Shown here in pieces: positions 41,393-51,095 of a stretch of DNA of 64,000 nucleotides. Position 1 is the first letter of the stretch. The number at the start of each line of letters is the position of its first letter. The stretch lies in contig NZ_JAENJH010000015.1 of the NCBI RefSeq assembly GCF_016595675.1, positions 18,724 through 82,723 of the forward strand, in the 5' to 3' direction. The notes beneath the pieces were generated by a model. The model saw only the letters and a list, made by a program, of their open reading frames with translations, had not been told where the DNA came from and ran no database searches. The translations under genes and the position numbers were made by a program. The DNA is from Prauserella cavernicola (lineage in GTDB: Bacteria > Actinomycetota > Actinomycetes > Mycobacteriales > Pseudonocardiaceae).

Positions 41393-44359
41393 TCAGCCAC
41401 CCGAGTTCTCGAGCTCCTGATAGCGCTGCGCGGCGGCGTCGAGCTCGGACAGCGCCTGCCCCTGAGCGTCGAAGTCACCGGACTGCTGCGCCTGCCGGAG
41501 CTGCTCGAGCGCCGCCTGGATGTCGGCGACGGCCTGGGCCAGTTCCGGGTTGTTGTTGTCGTTGCCACCGCCGTTGGCAGGTGGCTGCCCCTGCTGGTCG
41601 GTCTCGGGCGGGTTCCCGTTCTGGTCGCCCTGGTTCTGATCACCCTGGTCCTGGTTGCCCTGATCCGGGGTTCCCTGGGCCGGCCCGGTGGCGGCGTCAC
41701 CGGTGCCCTCGCCGAAGAGCTCGTCGAGCGCTCCGTTGAGGGTCGAGGCGAACCCGATCTTGCCGCCGAACGACACCAGCACACGGGCGAGCTGCGGATA
41801 GCTCTGTGCGTTGCGCTGCTGGATGTAGATCGGTTCGACGTAGAGGAACCCACCGGCCACCGGCAGGGTCAGCAGGTTGCCGTAGATGATGTCGACACTC
41901 TGGTTCCCGAGCAGCGTCCGGTCCTGCGTGAACGCCGGGTTGCTCTGGAAGGCGTTCTGGACCTGGACGGGACCTTCGAGCTGGTTACCGCCGGTCGGCA
42001 GCCGCAGCACGGTGATCTCGCCGTAGTTCCTCGGGTCCGACGACACCGTGGCCCACGCCGCGAGGTACTGCCTCGCCAGCGGAGTCAGTGCGCTCGTCAG
42101 CTGGAACGTCGGCTCGGTCTGGCCCGGCGACTGCGCGAGCACGTAGTACGGCGGCTGCTTCGCCGCGTCGGAGTTCGGGTCGAGCCCGCCCGGCTGGGTC
42201 GGGTCCTGCGGGACGTTCCAGAACGTCTGCGTCGAGTAGAACTCCTGCGGGTTCTGCACGTGGTACTTCGTGAGCAGCTCACGCTGGATCTTGAACAGGT
42301 CCTCCGGGTACCGGAAGTGCTCCTCCAGCTCCGGGGAGATCTCCGCCTTGGGCTTCACCATGTCCGGGAAGACCTTCATCCAGGCGTCCAGCACCGGATC
42401 CTTGTCGTCCACCTCGTACATCGTGACGTTGCCGTCGAAGGCGTCGACGGTCGCCTTCACCGAGTTGCGGACGTAGTTGATCTGGTTGTCCTCCTGCCGC
42501 GCGACGCCGGTGAGCGAGTCCTCCGTCGCCGTGCCGAGCGACGTGCGCTGCGCGTAGGGGTAGTTGTTCAGCGTCGTGTAGCCATCGACGATCCACTTGA
42601 TGCGGCCGTCGATCACCGCGGGATACGGGTCGCCGTCGACCGTGAGCCACGGCGCGACCTTCTCGACGCGTTCCCTCGGGTCGCGGTTGTACATGATCTT
42701 CGAGCCCTCGCCGATGGCGTCGGAGAACAGGATGTTGCGCTCCCCGTGCTCGGCCGCGAAGACCAGCCTGTTGAACCAGTTGTCGATCGGGACTCCGCCG
42801 TTGCCCTCGTACAGGTAGCTGCGGTCGTTGGCGGTGTCGTACTCGCCAGGCGCCTCGCCCTCCTGGCCGCCGACGATCGCGTAGTCCGTGGCGAGCTCGC
42901 CGTAGTAGATCCGCGGCTCGTCCACCGTGATCCCGGCACCGTCGGGGTTCTGGGTGTCACTGGTGCGCGCGATCGGGTAGCCGCCATCGCTGTTGGCTTC
43001 CTCGAGCGCCCGGTCGATCGTGTTGGCCGGAGCGGCGACGAAGCCGTTTCCGTGGGTGTAGACGAGGTGGCGGTTGATCCAGGTCTGCTGGTTCTCCCGC
43101 AGGCCGCTGGTGTTGATCTCCTTGGCGGCGACGATGTAGGACTGCCGCTCACCGTCGACGGTGTAGCGATCGACGTCGAGCTTGTCCGGGAAGCCGTAGA
43201 AGTTCTCGCGGCCGACTCGCTGGGTGAAGGTCGGGCTCAGCACGTTCGGGTCGAGCAGCCGGATGTTCGGGATGGTGCCCTGGTCGGCCCTGACCTCCTC
43301 CGGCCCTGCTTCTGAGTTACCCGTGTAGTCCTCGTAGTTGACGTTCTCCAACCCGTACGCGTAGCGGGTCGCGTTCATGTTGCGTTGGATCGATTCGGCC
43401 TCGCGCTCGTTGGCGTTCGGCCGGACGGAGAACTGCTCGAGCACCGCGGGCCACGCGACGCCGATGATGATGCCCGAGAGGATCAGCAGCACGAGCGCGA
43501 TCGCGGGCAGCTGCACGTTGCGCAGGAACGCACCGACGAAGAACGCCACGGCGCAGAACACCGAGATGCACAGCAGGATCAGCTTGGCGGGCAGCACCGC
43601 GTTCAGGTCGGTGTAGGTCGCGCCGGTGAACAGGCTGTTGCGGTCGGACAGCAGCAGGTTGTAGCGGTCGAGGAAGTACTCGGCCGCCTTGAACAGCACG
43701 AAGACACCGATGAGCACCGACAGGTGCACGCGCGCGGGACCGGAGATCTGGCCGCCGCGGCCTGCCAGCCGCACGCCACCGAAGAGATAGTGCGCGAGCA
43801 GACCACCGATGAACGCGACGACGATCCCGACGAACAGCCAGCCGAGCAGCCAGCCGAAGAACGGCAGCTGGAAGACGTAGAAGCCGATGTCGTGGCCGAA
43901 CTGCGGGTCCGTCTGCCCGAACGGAGTGCTGTTGAAGAAGAGCTGCACGATCTCCCAGTTGCCCTGGCCCGCCACTCCGGCGATGAGGCCGGCGACCACC
44001 GGGATGCCGATGCCGAAGAGCCGCACCCTGGCCGCGACCACTGTGCGGTAGCGCGCGAGCGGATCGTCGGCGCCGGTCACCGGCACGAACACCGGCCGGT
44101 TCCGGTACGCGATCCAGAGGCTCAGCGCGAGCAGGCCACCGACGAGTATGCCCGTGGCGAAGAACATCGCGACCCGCGTGAGCAGCACGGTGGTGAAGAC
44201 GCCGCGAGCGTCGACCTCACCGAACCACAGCCAGTCGACATAGGTGTCGAGGAACCGCGCGCCGAGTAGCAGCACGAGGATGATGACGGCAGCGATCGTC
44301 AGCAGAACACGCGCTCGCCGGGACAGCTTGGGCAGGCTTACTGGGGGCCGGGTGGCCAC
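41393..44359 (-). CDS. UPF0182 large membrane protein
   Basis: The 988-residue protein has about seven N-terminal membrane helices (to residue about 310), a long extracytoplasmic body with family motifs (NYVRNSVKATVDAFDG, YVVSA-like EPIYIQQRNAQSYPQLARVLVSFG) and a hydrophilic C-terminus with NQDQGDQNQGDQNGN repeats and a helical end. The function of UPF0182 is unknown. GTG 44359 is favoured over 44368, as GGAG lies 9 bases before it. It corresponds to M. tuberculosis Rv3193c in both content and neighbours. Confidence 0.93.
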   Translation of the reverse strand: MATRPPVSLPKLSRRARVLLTIAAVIILVLLLGARFLDTYVDWLWFGEVDARGVFTTVLLTRVAMFFATGILVGGLLALSLWIAYRNRPVFVPVTGADDPLARYRTVVAARVRLFGIGIPVVAGLIAGVAGQGNWEIVQLFFNSTPFGQTDPQFGHDIGFYVFQLPFFGWLLGWLFVGIVVAFIGGLLAHYLFGGVRLAGRGGQISGPARVHLSVLIGVFVLFKAAEYFLDRYNLLLSDRNSLFTGATYTDLNAVLPAKLILLCISVFCAVAFFVGAFLRNVQLPAIALVLLILSGIIIGVAWPAVLEQFSVRPNANEREAESIQRNMNATRYAYGLENVNYEDYTGNSEAGPEEVRADQGTIPNIRLLDPNVLSPTFTQRVGRENFYGFPDKLDVDRYTVDGERQSYIVAAKEINTSGLRENQQTWINRHLVYTHGNGFVAAPANTIDRALEEANSDGGYPIARTSDTQNPDGAGITVDEPRIYYGELATDYAIVGGQEGEAPGEYDTANDRSYLYEGNGGVPIDNWFNRLVFAAEHGERNILFSDAIGEGSKIMYNRDPRERVEKVAPWLTVDGDPYPAVIDGRIKWIVDGYTTLNNYPYAQRTSLGTATEDSLTGVARQEDNQINYVRNSVKATVDAFDGNVTMYEVDDKDPVLDAWMKVFPDMVKPKAEISPELEEHFRYPEDLFKIQRELLTKYHVQNPQEFYSTQTFWNVPQDPTQPGGLDPNSDAAKQPPYYVLAQSPGQTEPTFQLTSALTPLARQYLAAWATVSSDPRNYGEITVLRLPTGGNQLEGPVQVQNAFQSNPAFTQDRTLLGNQSVDIIYGNLLTLPVAGGFLYVEPIYIQQRNAQSYPQLARVLVSFGGKIGFASTLNGALDELFGEGTGDAATGPAQGTPDQGNQDQGDQNQGDQNGNPPETDQQGQPPANGGGNDNNNPELAQAVADIQAALEQLRQAQQSGDFDAQGQALSELDAAAQRYQELENSGG

Positions 44360-44515
44360 AACGCACACTCCAGTGGTCGAGATTGGGCTTCTCGGGGCGC
44401 CTGCGCTGCGAGCGTCCCATGGTTACCTAACTGTACGGATGGCCGCCAGAGTTCCCGGAACCCCCCAAACCGGGCGCGCGCGGGACCCACCCGCGCGCCT
44501 GCCACGATGGTGTCC

Positions 44516-45085
44516 ATGACCGAGACCGGAAACGAGGCGGCCCCCGTGAACGTCGCTGCCCTCGCCAGGGAAGTCGAGGAGTTCGTCGCGGCCGCGGGGT
44601 GGGAGCAGCAACCGCAGCTCTTCGCGCTGGTGCCGACCTCGGAGCTGCTGCGCCAGCAGCCGGAACTCGCAGGCCAGCTGGACGCGAGCAGCGAGCTCAC
44701 CCCCGTGGCCCAGGAGTCACTGCCCGAGGGCGACCTGGCCGAGGCTCTCGCGACGATCGCCTGGCCCGACGCCGTACACGGCTGTGCACTGGCGCAGGAG
44801 ATCATCGTGCTCCCGCCGGACGCCGAGTCGGAGCTGCCCGAGGTCGAGGACGGCGCCGGTGCCCACGACGTGGACCGACTCCGCCAGGCCGCGGCCGACC
44901 ACCCGCGCCGCACCGAGGCCCGGCTCGTGGCGCTGGTCGTGCGCGACGGCTCCGCCGCCTGCGTGCTGCGCCTGCGCGGCGTGCACGCGGAGGACCCCGC
45001 CGACGGGACCGCCGAGGAGATCGTCGAGCACCCCGAACTGGCCCCGAACCTCGTCGACGCACTGCGCGCCACCCTGCTGCCGTAG
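44516..45085 (+). CDS. PPA1309-family protein
   Basis: The 189-residue protein resembles the actinobacterial PPA1309 family: MTETGNEAAPVNVAALAREVEEFVAAAGWEQQPQLFALVPT, VAQESLPEGDLAEALATIAWPDAVHGCALAQEIIVLPP and the C-terminal GTAEEIVEHPELAPNLVDALRATLLP. Function unknown. Consistently located between UPF0182 and the PDZ-Lon protease. ATG 44516 is chosen over 44507 by family convention; neither has a strong binding site. Confidence 0.85.
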   Translation: MTETGNEAAPVNVAALAREVEEFVAAAGWEQQPQLFALVPTSELLRQQPELAGQLDASSELTPVAQESLPEGDLAEALATIAWPDAVHGCALAQEIIVLPPDAESELPEVEDGAGAHDVDRLRQAAADHPRRTEARLVALVVRDGSAACVLRLRGVHAEDPADGTAEEIVEHPELAPNLVDALRATLLP

Positions 45086-45134
45086 TACCGGGCCGGGCGG
45101 GGAACCACCCTCGCCCGCCGGTCCACGGCCGGGC

Positions 45135-46265
45135 TCAGCACGACGGCGTCGACTCCCCCGCGCGCAGGCGCTCCAGCGAGGTGACGGCGTCGTCGAGGTC
45201 GCCGACCTTCAGGAGCTTGAGTCCGTCGGGGGCCGCGGCCGACGCTTCGGCACAGTTCTTCTCAGGGACGAGGAACGCCGTGGCCCCCGCCTCCTTCGCG
45301 GCGACGAGCTTGAACGAGATGCCGCCGATGGCGCCGACCCGGCCCTTCTCGTCGATCTCGCCGGTGCCGGCGACGTGCTCGCCGGACACCAGGTTCTCCG
45401 GGGTCAGCCGGTCGACGATCGCCAGCGCGAACATCAGCCCCGCCGACGGTCCGCCCACGTCCTCGAGCGAGATGTCGACGTCGAACGGCACGTCGGCCCT
45501 GTCGATCGGCTGCATCCCGACGAAGCCCTGCGGCTCGCCGTCCGGGTGCTTGGCGAGCGTGACCGACTCGGTGCGCTCGGGCTGGCCCTCGTGCTTGAAG
45601 GTCAGCGACACGGTCTGCCCCGGCTTGGTGTCGGAGAGCGCCGAGAGCACCTCGTCCTCGTTGGCGACGCGCGTGCCGTCGACCTGGACGATCTGGTCAC
45701 CGGGCTCGAGCACCTTGTCGGCGGGGCTGCCCGACACGACCTGCTGCACGATGACCTTCACCGGGTAGCCGAGCCTGCGCAGCGCGGCGACCTCGGCGTT
45801 GCTCTGCGAGTCCTGGAACTGCTGGACGTTCTGCTTGCGCACTTCCTCGTCGCTCTCGCCGGGACGGAAGTAGTCCTCCCGCGGCGCGACGGCGTAGCGC
45901 CCGCTGATCCACAGGCCCAGCGCCCCGAAGAGGGTCACCTCGTCGTTCAGCGAGACCGTGGTCATGCGCAGCTCGCCATCGGTCGGGTAGGTGCGCTGAC
46001 CGCTGATCGACACGACCTCCTCGCCGCCGACCTCACCGAGCGTGTCGTAGGTCGGCCCGGGGCCCAGCGCGACGTAGGGCACTCGAACGAACGCCCCGAG
46101 CAGGACGAACACCAGCACGAGCACACCGCTGAAAACCAGCGTCCAACCACGTCGGGTCAGGCGCTTTCGCGATTTCGGCGGGGTGTGCTCGCCGCTGCTC
46201 GCCTCGGGGTTGGCGTCCGCTCGCACGGCTGCTGTCGAGGACGTGTTGTCGCGGGGCTCGCTCAC
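45135..46265 (-). CDS. PDZ-domain Lon-type (S16) serine protease
   Basis: The 376-residue protein has one membrane helix (about 41-62), an extracytoplasmic PDZ domain (about 160-240, VVSGSPADKVLEPGDQIVQVDGTRV) and an S16 Lon-like domain with Ser in VGGPSAGLMFAL and Lys in GGISFKLVAAKEAGA as the dyad. It corresponds to Rv3194c by domain order. It would degrade or process membrane-proximal proteins. Confidence 0.93.
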   Translation of the reverse strand: MSEPRDNTSSTAAVRADANPEASSGEHTPPKSRKRLTRRGWTLVFSGVLVLVFVLLGAFVRVPYVALGPGPTYDTLGEVGGEEVVSISGQRTYPTDGELRMTTVSLNDEVTLFGALGLWISGRYAVAPREDYFRPGESDEEVRKQNVQQFQDSQSNAEVAALRRLGYPVKVIVQQVVSGSPADKVLEPGDQIVQVDGTRVANEDEVLSALSDTKPGQTVSLTFKHEGQPERTESVTLAKHPDGEPQGFVGMQPIDRADVPFDVDISLEDVGGPSAGLMFALAIVDRLTPENLVSGEHVAGTGEIDEKGRVGAIGGISFKLVAAKEAGATAFLVPEKNCAEASAAAPDGLKLLKVGDLDDAVTSLERLRAGESTPSC

Positions 46266-46357
46266 GACGGACAGCGTACGGTGACGGATGTCAGCTCAGG
46301 GCGAAGGTCCACCTAGCTGGCAGGTCGCGACGCGTCTTCTCCGCGTACGGTGGACGT

Positions 46358-47767
46358 ATGAGCAACCCACCGTTCGGGTTCGGCCTTCCCGATCCCGACA
46401 AAGGCCGTGAGAACGAGCCGTCGGACTCCGGCGGCCAGCAGCCGCCCGGATCGGGCGGCGACGCCTTCCAGCAGCTGGGGCAGATGCTCAGCCAGCTCGG
46501 CCAGATGTTGAGCCAGGCGGGCACCTCGTCGGGCCCCGTGAACTACGACCTGGCGAAGCAGATCGCCCTGCAACGGCTCGCCGGCACCGGCGGGTCCTCC
46601 CTCGGGTTCGGCACCGGCGACCAGTCCGGTGACACCGCCGTCAGGGACGCCGCGCACCTCGCGGAGCTGTGGCTCGACGAGGCGACCATCCTGCCCGCGG
46701 GGGCGACCACGACCGTCGCGTGGACCGCGAAGGACTGGGTGGAGAAAACCCTGCCCACGTGGCAGCGACTGTGCGACCCGGTGGCGAAGCAGGTGTCCGG
46801 AGCGTGGATGCAGGCGCTGCCGGAGGAGGCCAAGCAGGCCGCGGGACCGCTGCTGTCGATGGTCGGCCAGATGGGTGGCATGGCGTTCGGCTCGCAGCTG
46901 GGCAACGCGATGGCCGAGCTGGCCTCCGAGGTGCTGACGTCCACCGAGGTCGGCCTCCCGTTGGGCCCGGCCACCACCTCGGCACTGCTCCCGGCGAACA
47001 TCGAGAAGTTCACCGAGGGCCTCGAGCGCCCCGGCAGCGAGGTCATGGTGTTCCTCGCCGCCAGGGAGGCCGCCCACCAGCGGCTCTTCGCGCACGTGCC
47101 GTGGCTGAGGCAGCGCCTGCTGGCGACCGTCGAGGAGTTCGCGCACGGCATCACCGTCGACACCTCCGCGCTCGAGCAGCTCGCGGGCCAGGTCGATCCG
47201 AGCAACCCGGCGAGCATCGAGCAGGCCATGTCCTCCGGACTGCTGGAGCCCCAGACGACCCCGGAACAGCAGGTGGCCCTCAACCGTCTCGAGACGATGC
47301 TGGCCCTGGTCGAGGGCTGGGTCGACGTCGTCGTGGCGGAGGCCGTCGGCGACCGGCTGCCCGGCGCGGACGCGCTACGGGAGACGCTGCGGCGCAGGCG
47401 CGCCACCGGCGGCCCCGCGGAACAGACCTTCGCCACGCTGGTCGGGCTCGAGCTGCGGCCGCGCCGGATGCGCGCTGCGTCGGCGCTGTGGAAGCTGGTC
47501 GGCGACCAGCACGGCATCGACAAGCGGGATCACTTGTGGTCGCACCCGGACCTGATGCCGAGGGCCGAGGATCTGGACGACCCCATGGACTTCGCCGAGC
47601 GGCTCGGCCGCGCCGGAGACGCCACGGACGACATGGACCCGATCGCCGAGCTCGAGCGGACCCGCAAGGCCGAGGAGCAGGCCAAGTCCGAGGAGCCCGG
47701 CGAGGATTCCGGCAGCTCCGAGGGCGACAAGGGCGACGACCAGGGCGAGTCCGGCACGAAGGGCTGA
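46358..47767 (+). CDS. Zincin-like metalloprotease (PF10103/DUF2342 family)
   Basis: The 469-residue protein has a Gly/Gln-rich N-terminus, then a conserved helical domain with a REAAHQRLFAHVPWL motif, LEGWVDVVVAEAVGDRLPGADALRETLRRRRA and LVGLELRPRRMRAASALWK, typical of the putative zinc-dependent metalloprotease family of actinobacteria (Rv3195 in M. tuberculosis). The end is acidic low complexity. Proteolysis is a family prediction; it has not been shown in this sequence. Confidence 0.88.
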   Translation: MSNPPFGFGLPDPDKGRENEPSDSGGQQPPGSGGDAFQQLGQMLSQLGQMLSQAGTSSGPVNYDLAKQIALQRLAGTGGSSLGFGTGDQSGDTAVRDAAHLAELWLDEATILPAGATTTVAWTAKDWVEKTLPTWQRLCDPVAKQVSGAWMQALPEEAKQAAGPLLSMVGQMGGMAFGSQLGNAMAELASEVLTSTEVGLPLGPATTSALLPANIEKFTEGLERPGSEVMVFLAAREAAHQRLFAHVPWLRQRLLATVEEFAHGITVDTSALEQLAGQVDPSNPASIEQAMSSGLLEPQTTPEQQVALNRLETMLALVEGWVDVVVAEAVGDRLPGADALRETLRRRRATGGPAEQTFATLVGLELRPRRMRAASALWKLVGDQHGIDKRDHLWSHPDLMPRAEDLDDPMDFAERLGRAGDATDDMDPIAELERTRKAEEQAKSEEPGEDSGSSEGDKGDDQGESGTKG

Positions 47768-47774
47768 GGATCGG

Positions 47775-48374
47775 TCAGTCCTCCGCGTCCAGCCCGGTGA
47801 TGCCGAGGCCGGCCGCGGAGGAGAGGCCTTCCAGGTACCCGATGGCCCGTTCGGTCTTCGGGTAGCGCTGGACGAGTGCCCAGAACTTCGCGTTGTGCTG
47901 GGCGACGCGCAGGTGCGCGAGCTCGTGGACCAGGACGTAGTCCAGTACCCACGGCGGGACGTCGCGCAGTCGCTCGCTCACACGGATGGTTCGGTCGACC
48001 GGTGTGCACGACGCCCAGCGGGTGCGCATCGGCGGCACCCAGCGGACGCTGGCCGGTTTGGTCGTGTCGTCCAGGTACCGGCGGGACAGTTCAGCGCACC
48101 GCAGCAGCAGCGCCTCGTCCGACGCGCGTGCGGGCGAGGCCCGCCTGCTCTCGGTGCGCTGCAGCTTGCGCTGCATCTCGGCGACCCAGTGCTCTTCCTC
48201 TGCCTGGCTCATCTTGGCGGGAATGAGCACCACGAGTGTGTCGCCGTCTCGGTAGGCGGTCACAGTCCGACGGCGTCGCGCGCTCCGCCGCACCTCGATC
48301 TTCTGTTCGGGGACTGCAGGTTGACGCTTGTCCTTGTCCCGATTCCTCAACGAGGGAACCCGTGCATCGGCCAC
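47775..48374 (-). CDS. M48/YgjP-type metallopeptidase
   Basis: The 199-residue protein has HELAHLRVAQHNAKFWALVQRYP, the YgjP-family HExxH motif with the following His as third ligand, and PMRTRWASCTPVDRTIRVSERLRDVPPWVLDYVL, a standard part of the family. GTG 48374 is chosen because the conserved region starts near residue 30. It converges on the zincin-like gene, 7 bases apart. Confidence 0.88.
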   Translation of the reverse strand: MADARVPSLRNRDKDKRQPAVPEQKIEVRRSARRRRTVTAYRDGDTLVVLIPAKMSQAEEEHWVAEMQRKLQRTESRRASPARASDEALLLRCAELSRRYLDDTTKPASVRWVPPMRTRWASCTPVDRTIRVSERLRDVPPWVLDYVLVHELAHLRVAQHNAKFWALVQRYPKTERAIGYLEGLSSAAGLGITGLDAED

Positions 48375-48514
48375 CCGTCCACCGTAAGGGCAGATACCGA
48401 CAACGAGGATGGCTGCAAGGTCACAACCCCGAGTTGTCCACATTCGCGTCCGCCTGTGGATAACCCTGGGTGTAGCGGGTGAGTGAGAGACGATCTCTTG
48501 TCACGCTGTGCGAC

Positions 48515-49561
48515 ATGACGAATTCGCTACGCAACATGGACCTGCCGCGGCGGCCCCGCCTGGTGCCAGGTCTCGACGTGCTGGAACGGCGCACCAACGA
48601 GATCCAGATCGGCCTCGACCCACGGCACGCGGTCGTCGCGACCGATCTCCCGCCGATCCTGATGGACATCCTGCGCGGCCTCGACGGCAGTAAGAGCACC
48701 ACGTCTCTGCTCTCGCTCGCCCAGAGCGAACACGTCGAGCGCCTCCGCGAACTGTTGACCGGGCTCGCGGAGCGCGGGCTCATCGAGGAGGCCGAACCAC
48801 CGGCTCATCCGCACACCCGCACCGACGAGCCCGAGCTGTGGTCGCTCGGACTGGGCAGGCACCGCAGGGCCACCGCCGAGCAGCGGGCGCAGAGCACGGT
48901 GCTCGTCCACGGAGGAGGCCGCCTGGCGGCGGCGCTCAGCACGCTGCTGGCCTCGGCGGGCGTCGGTCACCTCGACTCCGAGGCAGGAGGCAGGGTGGGG
49001 CCCGAGGATCTCGGCTCCGGCTTCATCGACGGCGATGTCGGCCTCCCGCGCAGACACGCGCTCACCGAGGCGGTACGAAGAGCGAACCCCGCGACGAAGA
49101 CCGGCAAGCTCCGGGGCAACCGTCGACCAGACCTCGTGGTGCTGACCGACGCGGTGGTCCCCGCGCCAGAAGTCGTCACCGACCTGCTCGCGGAGGGCCT
49201 GCCGCACCTGCCGGTCCGGGTCCGCGACGGCATCGGCATCGTCGGCCCACTCGTGCTGCCCGGCCGCAGCAGCTGCCTGCGCTGCGCCGACCTGCGCCGC
49301 ACCGCGATGGACGCGTGCTGGCCCCGGGTGGCCAGCCAGCTCGCCGGCCGGTACCAGCGCGCCGAACTGGGCAACGTCTTCGCCACCGCGGCCGTGGCCG
49401 CGGGCCAGGTCCTGCGCGTGCTGACGCCCGAGGACACTCCCCCACCGACCTGGAACGCGACGGTGGAGGTCGACTCCTACGCGGGCGATGTCACTCACCG
49501 CGACTGGCTGCCCCATCCTGAGTGCCCATGTGGCGCCAGCAAGGTGCGATCCGATACATAG
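48515..49561 (+). CDS. ThiF-like/cyclodehydratase-like protein with zinc cysteines
   Basis: The 348-residue protein has an N-terminal winged-helix-like part (RPRLVPGLDVLERRTNEIQIGLDP) resembling TOMM leader-binding domains, a degenerate Rossmann segment (STVLVHGGGRLAAALSTLLASAG) and a C-terminal zinc site (CLRCADLRR ... CPCG). Such proteins resemble the C-domain of cyclodehydratases, but there is no YcaO gene or precursor peptide nearby. It is the counterpart of Rv3196 in gene order. The start is uncertain: GTG 48479 or ATG 48515; neither has a convincing binding site. Confidence 0.7.
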   Translation: MTNSLRNMDLPRRPRLVPGLDVLERRTNEIQIGLDPRHAVVATDLPPILMDILRGLDGSKSTTSLLSLAQSEHVERLRELLTGLAERGLIEEAEPPAHPHTRTDEPELWSLGLGRHRRATAEQRAQSTVLVHGGGRLAAALSTLLASAGVGHLDSEAGGRVGPEDLGSGFIDGDVGLPRRHALTEAVRRANPATKTGKLRGNRRPDLVVLTDAVVPAPEVVTDLLAEGLPHLPVRVRDGIGIVGPLVLPGRSSCLRCADLRRTAMDACWPRVASQLAGRYQRAELGNVFATAAVAAGQVLRVLTPEDTPPPTWNATVEVDSYAGDVTHRDWLPHPECPCGASKVRSDT

Positions 49562-49614
49562 CCTCGAAGTAGCGCTCCAACGGCTGCGGGACCGGTGATC
49601 GGCAAGGCAGAATC

Positions 49615-50967
49615 GTGCCTGTGACGGAATTCCGCGACTCCTCCGACGACAGGGCCGATGCGGCGATGCCGCGCAGGACGGCTGCGCGGACGGCGAAGCT
49701 GGCGAGCCTGCCGCTGGGCATCGCCGGCCGCGCCGTCGGTGGATGGGGCCGCAAACTCACCGGGCAGAGCGCCGACGAGGTCAACGCGGTGCTCTCCGCG
49801 AAGGCGGCGGAACAGCTCTTCGAGGTGCTCGGCAGCCTCAAGGGCGGCGCCATGAAGTTCGGCCAGGCGCTGAGCGTCTTCGAGGCCGCGGTGCCCGACG
49901 AGCTCGCCGCGCCGTACCGGGACGCGCTCACCAAGCTCCAGGCCGCCGCCCCGCCGATGCCCACGAAGCAGACCCACCGAGTGCTCGCCGAGCAGCTCGG
50001 CCGCTCGTGGTCGCAGCGGTTCAGTTCCTTCGACGACGAGCCGACGGCAGCGGCCAGCATCGGCCAGGTACACCGCGCGGTGTGGCACGACGGCCGCGAG
50101 GTCGCCGTCAAGGTCCAGTACCCCGGCGCCGACCAGGCCCTGCGCAGCGACCTGCGCCAGCTCCAGCGGTTCAGCCGCATGTTCCAGGCGCTCGTGCCCG
50201 GCACCGAGGTCAAGCCGCTACTGGCCGAGCTCGCCACCCGCATGGACGAGGAGCTCGACTACCGCACCGAGGCCGACAATCAGCGTGGGTTCGCCAAGGC
50301 CTTCGCCGGCGACGACCAGGTGTTCGTCCCGAGGGTCGTCGCGAGCGCGCCGAAGGTCGTGGTCACCGAATGGGTCACCGGCACGCCGTTCGCCGAGATC
50401 ATCCGTGCCGGTACCGAGAACCAGCGCAACGAGGCGGGCAGGCTGCTCGCCGAGTTCCACTACTCCTCGCCCGCCCGTGCGAAGCTGCTGCACTCGGACC
50501 CGCACCCCGGCAACTTCATGCTGCTCGACGACGGCAGGATCTGCGTCATCGACTTCGGTGCCGTCGCGCATCTGCCGGAGGGCGCGCCGCCCGCCCTGGG
50601 ACTGATGATGCGCCACGCGCTCGAGGGTCGATCCGCTGAGCTGCTCGACGTCCTGCGAGCCGAGGGCTTCGTCCGCCCCGGCGCCGAGGTCGACGCCGAC
50701 GACGTCTACTCGTACCTCCTTCCTCTCGTCGCTCCGCTCACGGAGGAGCGGTTCCACTTCACGCGCCGATGGGCACAGAAGCAGGCCCTGCGAATGGGAG
50801 ACCTGCGCAGCCAGGACTTCCGCACCGGCCGATCGCTGAACCTGCCGCCGCACTGGTTGCTGATCCACCGGGTCACCGCGGGAGCCATCGGCATCCTGTG
50901 CCAGCTCGACGCCGAACTGGCCCTGCGCTCCATTGTCGAACGCTGGCAGCCGGGCTTCGCGGACTGA
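49615..50967 (+). CDS. ABC1/AarF-type atypical kinase
   Basis: The 450-residue protein has the UbiB/ABC1 layout: KxGQ motif (GSLKGGAMKFGQALS), the Ala-rich loop AAASIGQVHRA, the VAIK-like VAVKVQYPG, ExD (DEELDYRTEADN), catalytic HSDPHPGNFML and DFG IDFGAVA. Members support quinone or lipid handling. In M. tuberculosis the same position is Rv3197, next to whiB7. GTG 49615 follows AAGG with 7-base spacing. Confidence 0.92.
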   Translation: MPVTEFRDSSDDRADAAMPRRTAARTAKLASLPLGIAGRAVGGWGRKLTGQSADEVNAVLSAKAAEQLFEVLGSLKGGAMKFGQALSVFEAAVPDELAAPYRDALTKLQAAAPPMPTKQTHRVLAEQLGRSWSQRFSSFDDEPTAAASIGQVHRAVWHDGREVAVKVQYPGADQALRSDLRQLQRFSRMFQALVPGTEVKPLLAELATRMDEELDYRTEADNQRGFAKAFAGDDQVFVPRVVASAPKVVVTEWVTGTPFAEIIRAGTENQRNEAGRLLAEFHYSSPARAKLLHSDPHPGNFMLLDDGRICVIDFGAVAHLPEGAPPALGLMMRHALEGRSAELLDVLRAEGFVRPGAEVDADDVYSYLLPLVAPLTEERFHFTRRWAQKQALRMGDLRSQDFRTGRSLNLPPHWLLIHRVTAGAIGILCQLDAELALRSIVERWQPGFAD

Positions 50968-51095
50968 GCCGCCGATCCGGCCGAGTTGTCCACAGGTGGG
51001 CGCGAATCGGCGGGAACGAACCGTTGGCGGCGCGAAGTCATCCACATTTCCGGCGATGACTCCCGGACGGATGCGCGGGGCGGCACGCTCGGGTC

